This document shows, piece after piece, positions 1 through 9,077 of a stretch of DNA of 64,000 nucleotides; the stretch's first letter is position 1; each line of letters opens with the position of its first letter. This DNA comes from Chitinophaga sp. GbtcB8. GTDB taxonomy: Bacteria > Bacteroidota > Bacteroidia > Chitinophagales > Chitinophagaceae. The notes under the pieces were generated by a model. That model searched no databases. It was given only the letters and a program-made list of their open reading frames with translations, and had not been told where the DNA came from. Both the position numbers and the translations under genes were made by a program. The stretch lies in contig NZ_JAGXJN010000002.1 in NCBI RefSeq assembly GCF_019091455.1, forward strand, positions 124,001-188,000, given 5' to 3'.

Positions 1-232
1 TTTTTTGCAAAGCCGGCTGCAGCCGTTCCTGTTTTTGCTGCACGGCAGACCATGATTCCTGTGGGGTGTGCCCTTGATGCCCGGTTTCAACAGGTTCCTC
101 CGCTGCAAGATCTTTTAAAAGCTGAAGTGGCGCAACCGCTGGTTTAGCGGCGCCGGTGTGTGTGCTGTTATTGGTGGCAGCAGGTACCCTGGCGGCAGCA
201 TTTGATGGGGCGTTTGTTTGTACTTGTTGCAT
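1..232 (-). CDS. Hypothetical protein, N-terminal part, runs off the left edge
   Basis: An open frame starts at an ATG (232-230) and stays open for 77 codons to the window edge, so the C-terminal part is missing. The visible N-terminus is hydrophilic and rich in Ala, Pro, Thr and Gln, with no signal peptide or membrane segment. It looks like a disordered leader followed by the beginning of a Gln/Glu-rich helical region. I do not recognise the family. Codon choice resembles the neighbouring real genes, but the upstream region has no clear ribosome binding site, as is usual in Bacteroidota. The call rests only on an uninterrupted frame of plausible composition. Confidence 0.5.
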   Translation of the reverse strand, partial: MQQVQTNAPSNAAARVPAATNNSTHTGAAKPAVAPLQLLKDLAAEEPVETGHQGHTPQESWSAVQQKQERLQPALQK

Positions 233-333
233 AGGTAAAGGAGAGAGAGAAGATAAGCATTTAATTACCCAAAACAAAGTATGCTGCCCTATAACATTTG
301 AGATATCATATGATCATATGCGTGTGATGTGAA

Positions 334-361
334 AAGCCGGAATGCTCTAACATCCCGGCTT
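334..361 (-). terminator. Hairpin terminator after the small His-rich lipoprotein gene
   Basis: Seven-base arms AAGCCGG (334-340) and CCGGCTT (355-361) face each other, with three further pairs inside after one mismatch. On the minus strand a short TTTT run follows. It lies 15 bases past the stop codon of the gene at 376-519. Confidence 0.5.
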
Positions 362-375
362 CTTATTAATGGTGT

Positions 376-519
376 TTACCGGTAATACCCATGCCCATGA
401 TGATGGTGATGATAATGCGGACGGGGATGATAATAACCCGGTCCCCTGCTTTCAACCATGCAGCTGCTGAATCCTGCAATAAGTGCTACTGCGATGATGA
501 AATATTTTAATGGTTTCAT
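376..519 (-). CDS. Small His-rich lipoprotein (47 aa)
   Basis: The frame begins at ATG 519-517 and ends with TAA at 378-376. The first 20 residues are a lysine-containing signal sequence with a hydrophobic core, followed by a lipobox-like F-S-S-C, so residue 21 is a likely lipidated cysteine. The remaining short chain is rich in Gly, Tyr and His, with a run of five consecutive histidines interrupted only by Tyr and Gly nearby. It is therefore probably a tiny outer or inner membrane lipoprotein able to bind transition metals; that role is inference from composition. It is monocistronic by appearance, with a hairpin just downstream. Similar small His/Gly/Tyr lipoproteins occur in Bacteroidota genomes as unannotated genes. 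Confidence 0.65.
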   Translation of the reverse strand: MKPLKYFIIAVALIAGFSSCMVESRGPGYYHPRPHYHHHHHGHGYYR

Positions 520-705
520 GCTTATAAGTTTTGAATGTGATGAATAGCTCAAAGTGGAACGTCTGCAGGCGGTTTCTACTTTTTGGTTTCGTTATAGTAA
601 ATGACAAAACTGTGCCAGACCGGCATTGGGAGTGTTATTTATTGTTAAGGGAAGGCAAACATTAACAGTGTTTAACGCATGGGCTGACGCATTCCACCCT
701 GTAAA

Positions 706-752
706 TTGACGTACCTGCGGCCTGCATTATTAAGCGCCCCGGTGTAAGTTTG
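706..752 (+). promoter_or_regulatory. Candidate Bacteroidota promoter for the alpha/beta hydrolase
   Basis: TAAGTTTG at 745-752 matches the Bacteroidota -7 consensus TAnnTTTG exactly and lies 21 bases before the ATG at 774. The nearest TTG (706-708) is farther upstream than the usual 19-22 base spacing, so the -33 element is unconvincing. Confidence 0.3.
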
Positions 753-773
753 TGCTATCGAAAACGCTATAAC

Positions 774-1607
774 ATGCCAAGAATAATAATTATATTTTTA
801 CTGATCATAACACATTTACAAATGAATGCACAGCAGCAACCTACAGGCCGTTACGCAGCAGTGAACGGGTTACAGATGTATTACGAGATCCATGGCAGCG
901 GTAAACCACTGGTTTTACTACATGGCGGCGGATCTACCATTGAATCTACCTTTGGCAGGATATTGCCGGAGCTGGCTAAAACCCAGCAGGTAATTGCTAT
1001 TGAGCTGCAGGCGCATGGGCATACGCTGGATGCTGACCGCCCGTTTGGTTTTGCAGAGGATGCGGATGATGTAGCAGCGTTACTGAAACAGCTGCAGATA
1101 CCCAAAGCGGATGTTATGGGCTTTAGCAATGGGGGCACGTCGGCCCTGGAGCTGGCTATACGCCACCCGGAAGTAGTTAACAAGCTGGTGCTGGCTTCTG
1201 CCGCTTACAAACGTTCCAATATGGTGCCCGGCTTTTTTGACGGTATGCAACATGCTACGCTGGATAATATGCCGCCTTTGCTGAAAGCCGCTTACCTGAA
1301 AGCCAACCCGGACCCGAAAGGATTACAGGCTATGTTTAACCGGGACAGTAACCGGATGCTGACCTTTAAAGACATCAGCGATGCAGATATAAAAGCCATA
1401 CAGGCGCCAACGTTAGTACTGAATGCTGATGCTGATGTAATACTTCCTGAGTCTGCGCTGGCACTATCCCGTTTGCTGCCGCATGCGCAGCTGGCCATAC
1501 TGCCGGGCGGGCATGGTGATTATATCGGAGAGATCTGCGCACCGGACCCAAATAGTGTAATACCTGCTCTGGTAACGGCCATGATTGTGGAGTTCCTTAA
1601 AAAATAA
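774..1607 (+). CDS. Secreted alpha/beta hydrolase
   Basis: The protein of 277 residues opens with a signal peptide (about 1-20, hydrophobic Ile/Leu core ending in N-A-Q). The mature part is a complete alpha/beta hydrolase fold. The oxyanion segment L-H-G-G-G lies at 49-53, the nucleophile motif G-F-S-N-G puts the catalytic serine at about 118, an acid sits near D219-D221 and the histidine is H247 in G-G-H-G. The substrate cannot be read from sequence; esters or lactones in the periplasm are likely. An in-frame TTG lies 24 bases upstream, but the ATG at 774 is preferred because it begins a clean signal peptide. It ends 12 bases before the convergent PorP/SprF gene. Confidence 0.88.
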   Translation: MPRIIIIFLLIITHLQMNAQQQPTGRYAAVNGLQMYYEIHGSGKPLVLLHGGGSTIESTFGRILPELAKTQQVIAIELQAHGHTLDADRPFGFAEDADDVAALLKQLQIPKADVMGFSNGGTSALELAIRHPEVVNKLVLASAAYKRSNMVPGFFDGMQHATLDNMPPLLKAAYLKANPDPKGLQAMFNRDSNRMLTFKDISDADIKAIQAPTLVLNADADVILPESALALSRLLPHAQLAILPGGHGDYIGEICAPDPNSVIPALVTAMIVEFLKK

Positions 1608-1619
1608 TGCGTTTCTTTT

Positions 1620-2678
1620 TTACCGGCGGAAGTTAGGGCAGAGGGTTTGCCGGCGCTCGCTTTGCCGGGTGTTCAGGAAACCGCGGTAGGATAATACCAG
1701 TTCCAATCCTCCGCGGTATTTTGATGCAGTGGCCAGCTTATCAATGTTCACATCGTAGCTCATACCTACCATAAAATTATACAGCTGTAGCTGTATAACG
1801 GGTATAACGGCATCGCTCATACGATAAAGTACACCGCCGGTAATGATCTGCTGCTCATCTCCAAAAAAATCATGACTTAACATTACGCCTGCCTGCATGG
1901 AGCTGATGCCTACGGGCGTAAAACGTTCGCCAAATTGTTTGAAATAATCTGCGTAAATAATGAAGCGGTCTTTTTCGCTGGTGGGGGTTGAGAGCCCGGC
2001 ATTGAGGGCCAGCTTCCTGTTCAGGGTAATGGTGTGGCCGTCGTAAAAGCCTACCTGTGGCCTTTTAAGATGGAATAAGCCGATGCCGGCGAAATAATCT
2101 GTTTGCTCTTTTATAACACCGTTATAACTTAAACCGGTGGAGAAGTCGAAATAGTTAATGCTGGTATTGTTAAAGACCTGGCGGGAAGATGGCAGGATAC
2201 TGAAGGCGCCATTGCTGCCGGCCACGAACTGGTCGTTCATTACCAACTTACTGGGATCAAACCGCTGCTGCATTAAACCGCCCATGAAAGCTACGGATAA
2301 ATAGGAATTATGTTCCCTGCTGAGCGGGAAGCTGTAGTTAACTGCCGGCAGTATTTGTGTAGTGCTGAACTCTGAGGTGCCTGCCACATCGCGCATGAGC
2401 TGCAGGCCAATGGTAAGGTTATCATCGCTCATAAAACCAGGGGTGAGCTTAACTTCCGAGCTTAAGGCAAACGTACGATAGGGGATGGTAACGCTTTGCC
2501 ACTGGTTACGGTAGGATGCTGTAATTCTTACATCGCCTTCAAAGATGCCGGCTAATGCGGGGTTGCGCAGCAAGGGCTGGTCATAGAACTGGGAGAAACC
2601 CACATCCTGCGCAGCTGCTGTTAAAATAAGCCGGCAGCTAATAAGGAGTAAACAACCTGTTTTATAATACCGTTTCAT
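1620..2678 (-). CDS. PorP/SprF family type IX secretion outer-membrane protein
   Basis: The 352-residue protein has a signal peptide (about 1-23) and then the family hallmark near the mature N-terminus: F-S-Q-F-Y, then N-P-A-L-A-G (39-44), then a segment R-N-Q-W. The remainder alternates aromatic beta-strands and loops as expected for an outer-membrane beta-barrel, and the length suits the family. PorP/SprF proteins help type IX secretion system cargo reach and attach to the cell surface, and are often encoded directly after a large adhesin with a CHU_C C-terminal domain. That arrangement is seen here: the adhesin gene lies 12 bases upstream on the same strand, so the two are probably co-transcribed and form a dedicated pair. 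Confidence 0.93.
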   Translation of the reverse strand: MKRYYKTGCLLLISCRLILTAAAQDVGFSQFYDQPLLRNPALAGIFEGDVRITASYRNQWQSVTIPYRTFALSSEVKLTPGFMSDDNLTIGLQLMRDVAGTSEFSTTQILPAVNYSFPLSREHNSYLSVAFMGGLMQQRFDPSKLVMNDQFVAGSNGAFSILPSSRQVFNNTSINYFDFSTGLSYNGVIKEQTDYFAGIGLFHLKRPQVGFYDGHTITLNRKLALNAGLSTPTSEKDRFIIYADYFKQFGERFTPVGISSMQAGVMLSHDFFGDEQQIITGGVLYRMSDAVIPVIQLQLYNFMVGMSYDVNIDKLATASKYRGGLELVLSYRGFLNTRQSERRQTLCPNFRR

Positions 2679-2690
2679 AAATAAGTTGTT

Positions 2691-5600
2691 TTAGAGTAAT
2701 GTAACATTGCCTTTGAAAGTATAGGGGACACCATTCTCGCAGATCACCTCTACGGTGTAGATGTATACACCGGTATCTGCCAGCTTTCCGTTCACGCGGC
2801 CATCCCAGCCAAAGTCAGGGCTGTTGGGCGCAAAATTGCTTCTTTCAAAGAGCATCTTTCCCCAGCGGTTAAAGATCCTGAATGATTTAACCGCGTTAAT
2901 GCCGCTGGCCCTTACCATCAGCTTCCTGTTTTCCGGCACATTTCCATTTGGTGCAAAGGCATTGGGAATAAACACCTGCGAGCTTTGGCAAAATACTTTC
3001 ACACACAGCTCATCGCTCCCGGTACAGCCGTATACGTTAGTAACCGTTACGTTATAACAAACATCATTTTTTATATTGGCTATGGGTGCGGAACAGGCGG
3101 CATCATTACAATCCAGGTCCTGCAGGGGCGTCCAGGTGTAGGATTTTATGGGTAAGATACCCGGATCGGTTGCGTTGGTAATTACCGGATCAAGCGGTAA
3201 GCGGTAGCCTGTAGGCAGCGTAAGCGTATCCTGCGCAAATTTTACAACAGGGTAGCCGCCTATTTGTATCAGCGTATCGGTGCTTGCGCTGCAGCCTGTT
3301 TCAGGAGAGCTGACTGTTATGGTATAGATGCCTGCATCCTCAACCTTTACGCTGTTGATGCCGGCATTGGGCGCGTTAACCGGGAATCCCCGTCCCGGGC
3401 CTTTCCATACATAATTAATAGCTGCATTACCGGGGATGGAGCTGGAAGCCTGCAGCACAAGATCTTCGCCCACACACAAGGGTGTTCTGGTAGTAATAAT
3501 TGGTTTGGAAGGTGATTGTTTGATAAGCACCTCAAAGCTTGCCGGCAAGGAGATACAGTTGTTTTGCATGGCATATACTACATATGTACCTGTATACGCC
3601 TGCGTGGCGGAAGGGAAGGTGATCACGGTATTGCGCACCGTATCTGCATAAGGGCCAAAGGCCGGGCCGGCCCAAACATAATTAATAGGGCCTGCCTGCT
3701 CACTGGTAGCGGTGAGCGCAGTAAGTGTTAAGGGCATTTCCGTACATAAGGGCGGGTTATAACCTGCCACTGGCGCTGCGGGCGGGGAAGGATCCCTTAA
3801 AATAAATACATCCGGTATTTTTTGCGAGCTGCAGCTGCCGGTTGTTTCCACATACATGTTGGAATAAGTGCCTGCAGTTAGCGGTATGGTAATGTTGCCG
3901 GCAGCATCTGTGCTGCCGGTAAATGTTTGTGCCAGCTGGAACTTGTTGTAATGCACCACTACGGGAATATTGGGTAAGGCGCCGTTATTCAGGTCCTTCA
4001 CATTTAATACAACCGCGCCTGATGGTACGCCGCAGGCAGTGGGGTTGGTAAAGGATGAACTTACAATTTTAACCGTGGGATGCACGATGGCTATGATCTT
4101 TGACTTCGGACTTTCACATCCATAACTGTTTGTTTGGCTTACATAATAGGTGAATTGTGCGGGCGCAGCTGTGCTGATAACCGGCGCCGCATTTAACAGC
4201 CCCCCGTTTTGATCATACCATTTAAGCGTGGTGCCTGGTAAGGCATTTACGTGTAAAGCAGCTGGCGGGGCTGCCATGCAGAAATGCGCAGTATCGGTAA
4301 GCGGTGCGGGTGTGGCCGGTTTTACTGTTAGCAGCAAATCATAAGACGCGCCGGCACAGGGTTTTTGTGCAGGATTGGTAGGTATTACCCGCACTGTGAG
4401 CACCTGGCCGGCAGCACCGGTATTTGTAAAAGATAAAGCAATAGCAGCATTGGGGCCGGATGCTGCACCCGCGCTGATACCAGCTACATTTGCGGGCAAT
4501 GGCCCCACAACAGCCCATGTATAGGTAGTGCCTGCAACGGTGGAAGCAGGTATAAACACGGCTGTTTCACCGGAGCAAATGGATTGCGCGGGTGTTGGGA
4601 ATGTTATTACCGGGCTTTCCTCTATCTGCACCGTGGTGCTGGTAACATAACCCGGGCAGGGAGGTGCAGCTGCAATGGTATACGTTACCGTATAAGTGCC
4701 TGCTGTGCTCAGGGACGGATTAATAGCGCCGGTGGCTGCATTGATGGACAGGCCTGCAGTGGAGCTAAAGACGCCGCCTGCAGTACCTGATAGTGAAACG
4801 GGTTGTGGAACAGCGTTGCTGCCGCAATATGGGGAGCCTGCATAGCTGATAGCGGCTGTTGGTGTATTGTTTACGGTAACTGTTGTTGTGGTGCTGTAAT
4901 CTGCGCAGCCACCAGTACCTGCTACGGTATATTTTATCGTGTATACGCCTGCGATAGCTCCTGCAGGATTAATAATACCTGATGATGTAATGATGGGTAA
5001 ACCTATTGCCGGTGTAATGGAGTAAGTACCGCCCGGTGTTCCGGTAAGTATTACTGCTACCGGTAAGTTGGGCGTAGTTGGCGTGTTAGCCACATTACAC
5101 AGGGTGGCCGGTGTATAGGAAATAGTAGCTGAGGGTGCGCGGGTAACCGTAACCTGGGCGGTTGTTGTAAGTCCCGGGCATGGCGCAGCTGGTGTTATGG
5201 TATAGGTTACGGTATAATTGCCGGGTGTACTGGTAGCGGGGGTAATAACACCTGTTGCTGCATTGATGGTTAATCCTGCGGTGGAGCTGAAAGTACCGCC
5301 GGCACTGCCGGTAAGGGTTACAGGGGTGGCTGCATCTGCCGTACAAATGGGTGGATAGCTGATAGTGGCTGCCGGCGCGCCATTCACCGTAACTGTTGCC
5401 GTAGTAATATAATCCGTGCAGCCCCCTGTACCGGGAATGGTATACCTGATCGTATATACGCCGGCGGCAGCACCGGTGGGGCTGATGGTACCTGTGTTTG
5501 GATCTATTGTTAACCCGGCAGGTGTTATTGAATACGTGCCTCCGGTTGCACCGGTATGGGTTACCGCAACCGGCGGCGTATTGATATTACAGAGTACGGA

Positions 5601-7565
5601 CGGGGTGTAGGAAATAGCTGCTGTGGGGCTTGTATTCACTATTACCGTGATGGATGCCCTGGGCCCTTCACCGCAGCCTGTAACCTGGCTTACATACCAG
5701 GTGGTGCTGCCCGGAGTGGCTGTTGAAGGCGTGGGAGCAGTGGAAGAACCCACGCCGCCGGCAGGGGTGGTGTACCATAACAAGCCGCTTCCATTTGCAG
5801 TTAAAGGAACAGCCGTTTGGTTTTGACAATAAGTAACAGGAGAGGTGACACCCGGCGCTGTGGCCAATGCGTTAACAGTAACAGTAATGGCTGCACGCGG
5901 ACTTTCGCAGCCATTGATGGTTTGACTTACGTACCAGATAGTGCTGCCCACTGTTGCTGTTGATGGTGTTGGGGCAGTGGGTGAACCTGTGCCGCCAGTA
6001 GCGGTGGTGTACCATAATAAACCAGTGCCTGTGGCTGTAAGCGGGGTAGCTGTTTGATTAAGGCAAAGCTGCACGGGTGTTGTTACACCCGGCGCGGCGG
6101 GGATAGCATTTACGATCACAGAAACAGGCACGCGTGTGCTTTCACAATGAGCGGGAAGTGTTTGGCTTACGTACCAGGTTTGCGTGCCCGGAACATTTGT
6201 GGATGGCGTAGGGGCGGTAGCGGATCCTGTACCGCCGGTAGCGCTGGTGTACCATAACAAGCCGGTACCGGCGGCCGTAAGCTGCGCTGCAGGCTGGCCC
6301 TGGCAGTAAACCGGGGAGGGAGCTGCAACTGTGGGTGGCGGAGAAATGGGGCTTACGGTTACGGTTTTTATTTTAGTGTTGGCGCCACAACCGGTATTGG
6401 CTGCCGTTAGCTTAACGGTATAAGTGCCGGGAGCGGCGTAGGTATGGCAGGGCGGATCTTCTAAAGTGGAGGTGGTGTTATCTCCAAAATCCCATAGAAA
6501 AGTACTTATTCTGCTACAGCCGTTACCGTTATAGCCACCCACTGTTTTATTGGTAAAACAAACAGGCGTATTAATACAAACGGGTGAAGGCGGTGCATCG
6601 AAGTCCGCAACAGGCTTCAGCCTTATAATGATCTGGTTGAGCGTATAGGTGGTGGTAAAACACCCGTTGATAGCTTTTAGCGTTGCTGTAAAATCAGGAG
6701 AGGGGCAGGAGGATGTATTGTACCTATGGGTTAATAAATGCGTAATGTTTGAGGCCTCCAATGGATGCGTTAAAATAACATGCGGTGTGTTGTCGCCAAA
6801 ATCAACATCGTAAGTAGTGCCGGGTGTATTATTAAACCAGTTACCGATCTGAAATTCCACATCTGCCGGCGCACATAAGCCGGTGGTAGAGGAGGTGGTG
6901 GTAAAGCTGGCTAATGGATTTTTACCATTATAGAACTGGTAAACAGCGCTTTGGGTACAGCCGTTTGCGGGCGTAATAGTGAGCGTTAGCGGGAAATAAC
7001 CCTGTGTGGTATAGATATGGGAAATTTGCGCTCCTATGGGCCAGTCTGTTTGTGTAAAAACGGGTGTGTTATCGCCCCAGTCAATTTGATAAGTGTTGCC
7101 CGTGGCTGTGACAACAGAATTATTACTTACTGTGAGCTTGTAGGTGGTATTGCCATCACAGTTGGTAAAAGGATCATCTACGGTGCTTATGTCTGTTAAA
7201 ACCGGTTTGGGAGCAGGTAGTACGGTTAAGGTGCCAGTGCTGGTAACCGAGCCATTTGCAGGAGTAGTTACGGTTATTTGCCCGCTGACAGCCTGGTCTG
7301 AAACAGTAGCGGTTATACTGGCAGCACTGTTTACGGTAAAATTAACTGCATTGGTATTGCCGAATTTTACCTGGGTGGCGTTGGTGAAATTTGTTCCGGT
7401 AATGGTAACCTGCTGGCCCTGACAAGCAGGATTGGGTGAGAAGGATGTTATTGTGGGCGCCTGTGCGTGGATGATGTTTGTAATTAGTAAAAAATATATA
7501 TTATAGAAAACAATTAAACCTAATTTGTTGGCGCGTAAATAAAAGCTGGGGGGAGATGAACGCAT
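2691..7565 (-). CDS. Giant repetitive adhesin with gliding-motility C-terminal domain (T9SS cargo)
   Basis: This 1624-residue protein starts with a long signal peptide ending near I-H-A-Q-A (about 31-36). An IPT/TIG domain follows (about 37-116), then three PKD-like domains with W-G-D-N, F-G-D-N and F-G-D-N motifs (about 120-405). Next come three copies of a repeat with L-L-W-Y-T and T-W-Y-V-S-Q (about 409-646), four copies of a second repeat with T-P-x-x-x-x-A-G-x-Y-T (about 647-985), further Ig-like segments, and a CHU_C gliding-motility-associated C-terminal domain (about 1532-1624) beginning F-I-P-N-A-F-A-P-N-G. The CHU_C domain is known as a type B signal for type IX secretion and surface anchoring. 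The paired PorP/SprF gene directly downstream supports this. The role is probably adhesion or matrix binding; the ligand is unknown. Confidence 0.92.
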   Translation of the reverse strand: MRSSPPSFYLRANKLGLIVFYNIYFLLITNIIHAQAPTITSFSPNPACQGQQVTITGTNFTNATQVKFGNTNAVNFTVNSAASITATVSDQAVSGQITVTTPANGSVTSTGTLTVLPAPKPVLTDISTVDDPFTNCDGNTTYKLTVSNNSVVTATGNTYQIDWGDNTPVFTQTDWPIGAQISHIYTTQGYFPLTLTITPANGCTQSAVYQFYNGKNPLASFTTTSSTTGLCAPADVEFQIGNWFNNTPGTTYDVDFGDNTPHVILTHPLEASNITHLLTHRYNTSSCPSPDFTATLKAINGCFTTTYTLNQIIIRLKPVADFDAPPSPVCINTPVCFTNKTVGGYNGNGCSRISTFLWDFGDNTTSTLEDPPCHTYAAPGTYTVKLTAANTGCGANTKIKTVTVSPISPPPTVAAPSPVYCQGQPAAQLTAAGTGLLWYTSATGGTGSATAPTPSTNVPGTQTWYVSQTLPAHCESTRVPVSVIVNAIPAAPGVTTPVQLCLNQTATPLTATGTGLLWYTTATGGTGSPTAPTPSTATVGSTIWYVSQTINGCESPRAAITVTVNALATAPGVTSPVTYCQNQTAVPLTANGSGLLWYTTPAGGVGSSTAPTPSTATPGSTTWYVSQVTGCGEGPRASITVIVNTSPTAAISYTPSVLCNINTPPVAVTHTGATGGTYSITPAGLTIDPNTGTISPTGAAAGVYTIRYTIPGTGGCTDYITTATVTVNGAPAATISYPPICTADAATPVTLTGSAGGTFSSTAGLTINAATGVITPATSTPGNYTVTYTITPAAPCPGLTTTAQVTVTRAPSATISYTPATLCNVANTPTTPNLPVAVILTGTPGGTYSITPAIGLPIITSSGIINPAGAIAGVYTIKYTVAGTGGCADYSTTTTVTVNNTPTAAISYAGSPYCGSNAVPQPVSLSGTAGGVFSSTAGLSINAATGAINPSLSTAGTYTVTYTIAAAPPCPGYVTSTTVQIEESPVITFPTPAQSICSGETAVFIPASTVAGTTYTWAVVGPLPANVAGISAGAASGPNAAIALSFTNTGAAGQVLTVRVIPTNPAQKPCAGASYDLLLTVKPATPAPLTDTAHFCMAAPPAALHVNALPGTTLKWYDQNGGLLNAAPVISTAAPAQFTYYVSQTNSYGCESPKSKIIAIVHPTVKIVSSSFTNPTACGVPSGAVVLNVKDLNNGALPNIPVVVHYNKFQLAQTFTGSTDAAGNITIPLTAGTYSNMYVETTGSCSSQKIPDVFILRDPSPPAAPVAGYNPPLCTEMPLTLTALTATSEQAGPINYVWAGPAFGPYADTVRNTVITFPSATQAYTGTYVVYAMQNNCISLPASFEVLIKQSPSKPIITTRTPLCVGEDLVLQASSSIPGNAAINYVWKGPGRGFPVNAPNAGINSVKVEDAGIYTITVSSPETGCSASTDTLIQIGGYPVVKFAQDTLTLPTGYRLPLDPVITNATDPGILPIKSYTWTPLQDLDCNDAACSAPIANIKNDVCYNVTVTNVYGCTGSDELCVKVFCQSSQVFIPNAFAPNGNVPENRKLMVRASGINAVKSFRIFNRWGKMLFERSNFAPNSPDFGWDGRVNGKLADTGVYIYTVEVICENGVPYTFKGNVTLL
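4611..5627 (-). repeat. In-gene Ig-like repeat array B (four copies, about 80-95 codons each)
   Basis: Four tandem protein repeats, each built around I-S-Y-x-P, G-G-T/V-F/Y-S, an I-N/D-x-x-T-G-x-I-x-P turn and Y-T-V/I-x-Y-T, occupy residues about 647-985 of the adhesin. Two sub-versions alternate (one with C-T-D-Y or C-A-D-Y, one with P-C-P-G), which suggests that a two-domain unit was duplicated. Boundaries are approximate. Confidence 0.75.
5628..6341 (-). repeat. In-gene Ig-like repeat array A (three copies, about 78 codons each)
   Basis: Three tandem repeats cover residues about 409-646 of the adhesin. Each has A-P-x-V-x-x-P-V, a C-x-x-Q/N-Q motif, G-L-L-W-Y-T, A-P-T-P-S-T and T/I-W-Y-V-S-Q followed by a cysteine. 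The DNA copies are visibly similar as well, so unequal recombination could change copy number. Confidence 0.75.
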
Positions 7566-7758
7566 AGTACTCTATTGCCTGTTAGGGATTAAAGAATAAC
7601 AACCGTGGAGAGGGTTTTGTTTAAAAAAACATGGATTGGGAAAGGGAGGGGAGATGTTGTGCTTGGTAATATCACTGAAAATAGTTTTCTTTGCGTCATA
7701 ATAACACAAACAACCCCGGCTTTTATATTGCTTCATAAAAGCTGCCTTAAATTTTCTT

Positions 7759-8316
7759 ATGGAAAAGCAGGTTTATACCCAGGACATTTTCACCATTACA
7801 AATTTTTTTAGCCCGGAAGAATGCAATGCTCTTATTGAAAAAAGTGAAGCCATTGGTTATGAGGAAGCGATGGTAGATGTGGGCGGCGGAGAACAGCGTA
7901 TGATCAAAGGCGTCAGGAATAATGAACGGGTGTTGTATAAAGATGAAATTTATGCTGCTCTTATCTGGGATCGGCTGAAGGAGTTTGCACCGCAAGGAAA
8001 TTTTGACCGTACGGCATGCGGATTGAATGAGCTGTTCCGTTTTTACAAATACAGCCCCGGCCAGCGATTTAAAATGCATAAGGATGGCAGCTTTGTAAGG
8101 GACCCTTCAGAAGCCAGCCAGTATACTTTTATGATATACCTGAATGATGGATACAGCGGTGGGGAAACGGTGTTTGCATCCGGTGAAGTTATCCGGCCGC
8201 AGTCCGGTACAGCGCTTGTTTTTTATCATCCGTTGCGGCATGAAGGAACGTTGTTAACGGATGGCGTGAAGTATGTTTTGAGAACGGATATTATGTATAG
8301 GGTGGAGGCTTTGTAA
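7759..8316 (+). CDS. 2-oxoglutarate/Fe(II)-dependent oxygenase, prolyl 4-hydroxylase-like
   Basis: The 185-residue protein has the complete metal site of the 2OG-Fe(II) double-stranded beta-helix family: H107-x-D109 in K-M-H-K-D-G and the distal H161, with R175 placed to bind the 2-oxoglutarate carboxylate. The preceding motif F-R-F-Y-K-Y-x-x-G-Q (about 93-102) and the following Y-L-N-D-G-Y-S-G-G-E-T are typical of P4Hc-type enzymes. It would hydroxylate a protein or small-molecule substrate in the cytoplasm with release of succinate and CO2. The substrate is unknown. There is no signal peptide. It stands divergently from the adhesin gene with about 190 bases between starts and is followed after 13 bases by a lipoprotein gene. 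Confidence 0.9.
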   Translation: MEKQVYTQDIFTITNFFSPEECNALIEKSEAIGYEEAMVDVGGGEQRMIKGVRNNERVLYKDEIYAALIWDRLKEFAPQGNFDRTACGLNELFRFYKYSPGQRFKMHKDGSFVRDPSEASQYTFMIYLNDGYSGGETVFASGEVIRPQSGTALVFYHPLRHEGTLLTDGVKYVLRTDIMYRVEAL

Positions 8317-8329
8317 ATAAATCCATAGT

Positions 8330-9016
8330 ATGAATTATAGCATTATAGCCTGGTTACTTATGTTTTCTTTAATTGGATGTAATAGTCAGGAAACAAGAAG
8401 AACCTATTATAAAAGTGGAAAGATTGAATCAGAGATCACTTACAGGGACGGAAGAAAAAACGGGGAGGCCAGAGAATTTTACGAAAATGGAAAGTTGAAA
8501 AGCCATTATCAGTTTGTGAATGACACTCTTAACGGTAATATGATTGAATATTTTGCGGATCAAACCATAAAGGCGAAAGGTTTTTTTTGGAGAGGCAGGG
8601 CTGTAGGTCCTGTCAGGGACTATTACGGTGGTAAAGAAGTATTATATAATGAAAGAGACTGGAATTCGAATGTATACTATGTTAAAAAATATGATACAAG
8701 TGGGGCACTTATAAAAGAGGAAGGAGTTGCAGTGAGTCCTGGCATATTTGAAAATTTCCCGGGCACTATGGTGCCATCAGAAGTTGCTTACAAAATATGT
8801 TTATTTTATGCAGCTCCTGATGGGTATAAAAACTATATAAAGGGTGAACTAAATGGAGAAAAAATAGGTATAAAATTGAATAGTAATCATATTGCGACTT
8901 TCGATACAGTATTTACCAAGGCTGGAAATTATACATTTAAGGTGGTTAGCTCTTTATATAAAGAAGGCTCCTTATTTAGAAAGGATAGTATTCTAAAACA
9001 GATAAATGTATTTTAG
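8330..9016 (+). CDS. Lipoprotein with MORN-like (YwqK-type) repeats
   Basis: A short signal sequence ends in the lipobox L-I-G-C (cysteine about 17), so this is a probable lipoprotein of 228 residues. Residues about 25-105 form three or four degenerate repeats with the pattern Y-Y/F-x-x-G-K-x-K/E-x-x-x-x-Y/F, G-K-x-N-G, as in MORN-like and YwqK-type proteins. The C-terminal half (about 130-228) looks like a small beta-rich domain. Function is unknown; such repeats usually mediate binding. The gene is noticeably richer in A and T than its surroundings. It follows the oxygenase by 13 bases and precedes another lipoprotein gene by 61 bases. Confidence 0.75.
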   Translation: MNYSIIAWLLMFSLIGCNSQETRRTYYKSGKIESEITYRDGRKNGEAREFYENGKLKSHYQFVNDTLNGNMIEYFADQTIKAKGFFWRGRAVGPVRDYYGGKEVLYNERDWNSNVYYVKKYDTSGALIKEEGVAVSPGIFENFPGTMVPSEVAYKICLFYAAPDGYKNYIKGELNGEKIGIKLNSNHIATFDTVFTKAGNYTFKVVSSLYKEGSLFRKDSILKQINVF

Positions 9017-9077
9017 TTTACGAAAAGCTTCTCATTGATGGTTCAAGTTGAAGGAGAGTTTGGATTAAAGTTTTATA

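Noticed and set aside
4611..6341. Tandem repeats that could be taken for a CRISPR array
   Set aside because: The period is about 230-280 bases, the repeats are coding and in frame within the adhesin, and there are no short repeat-spacer units.
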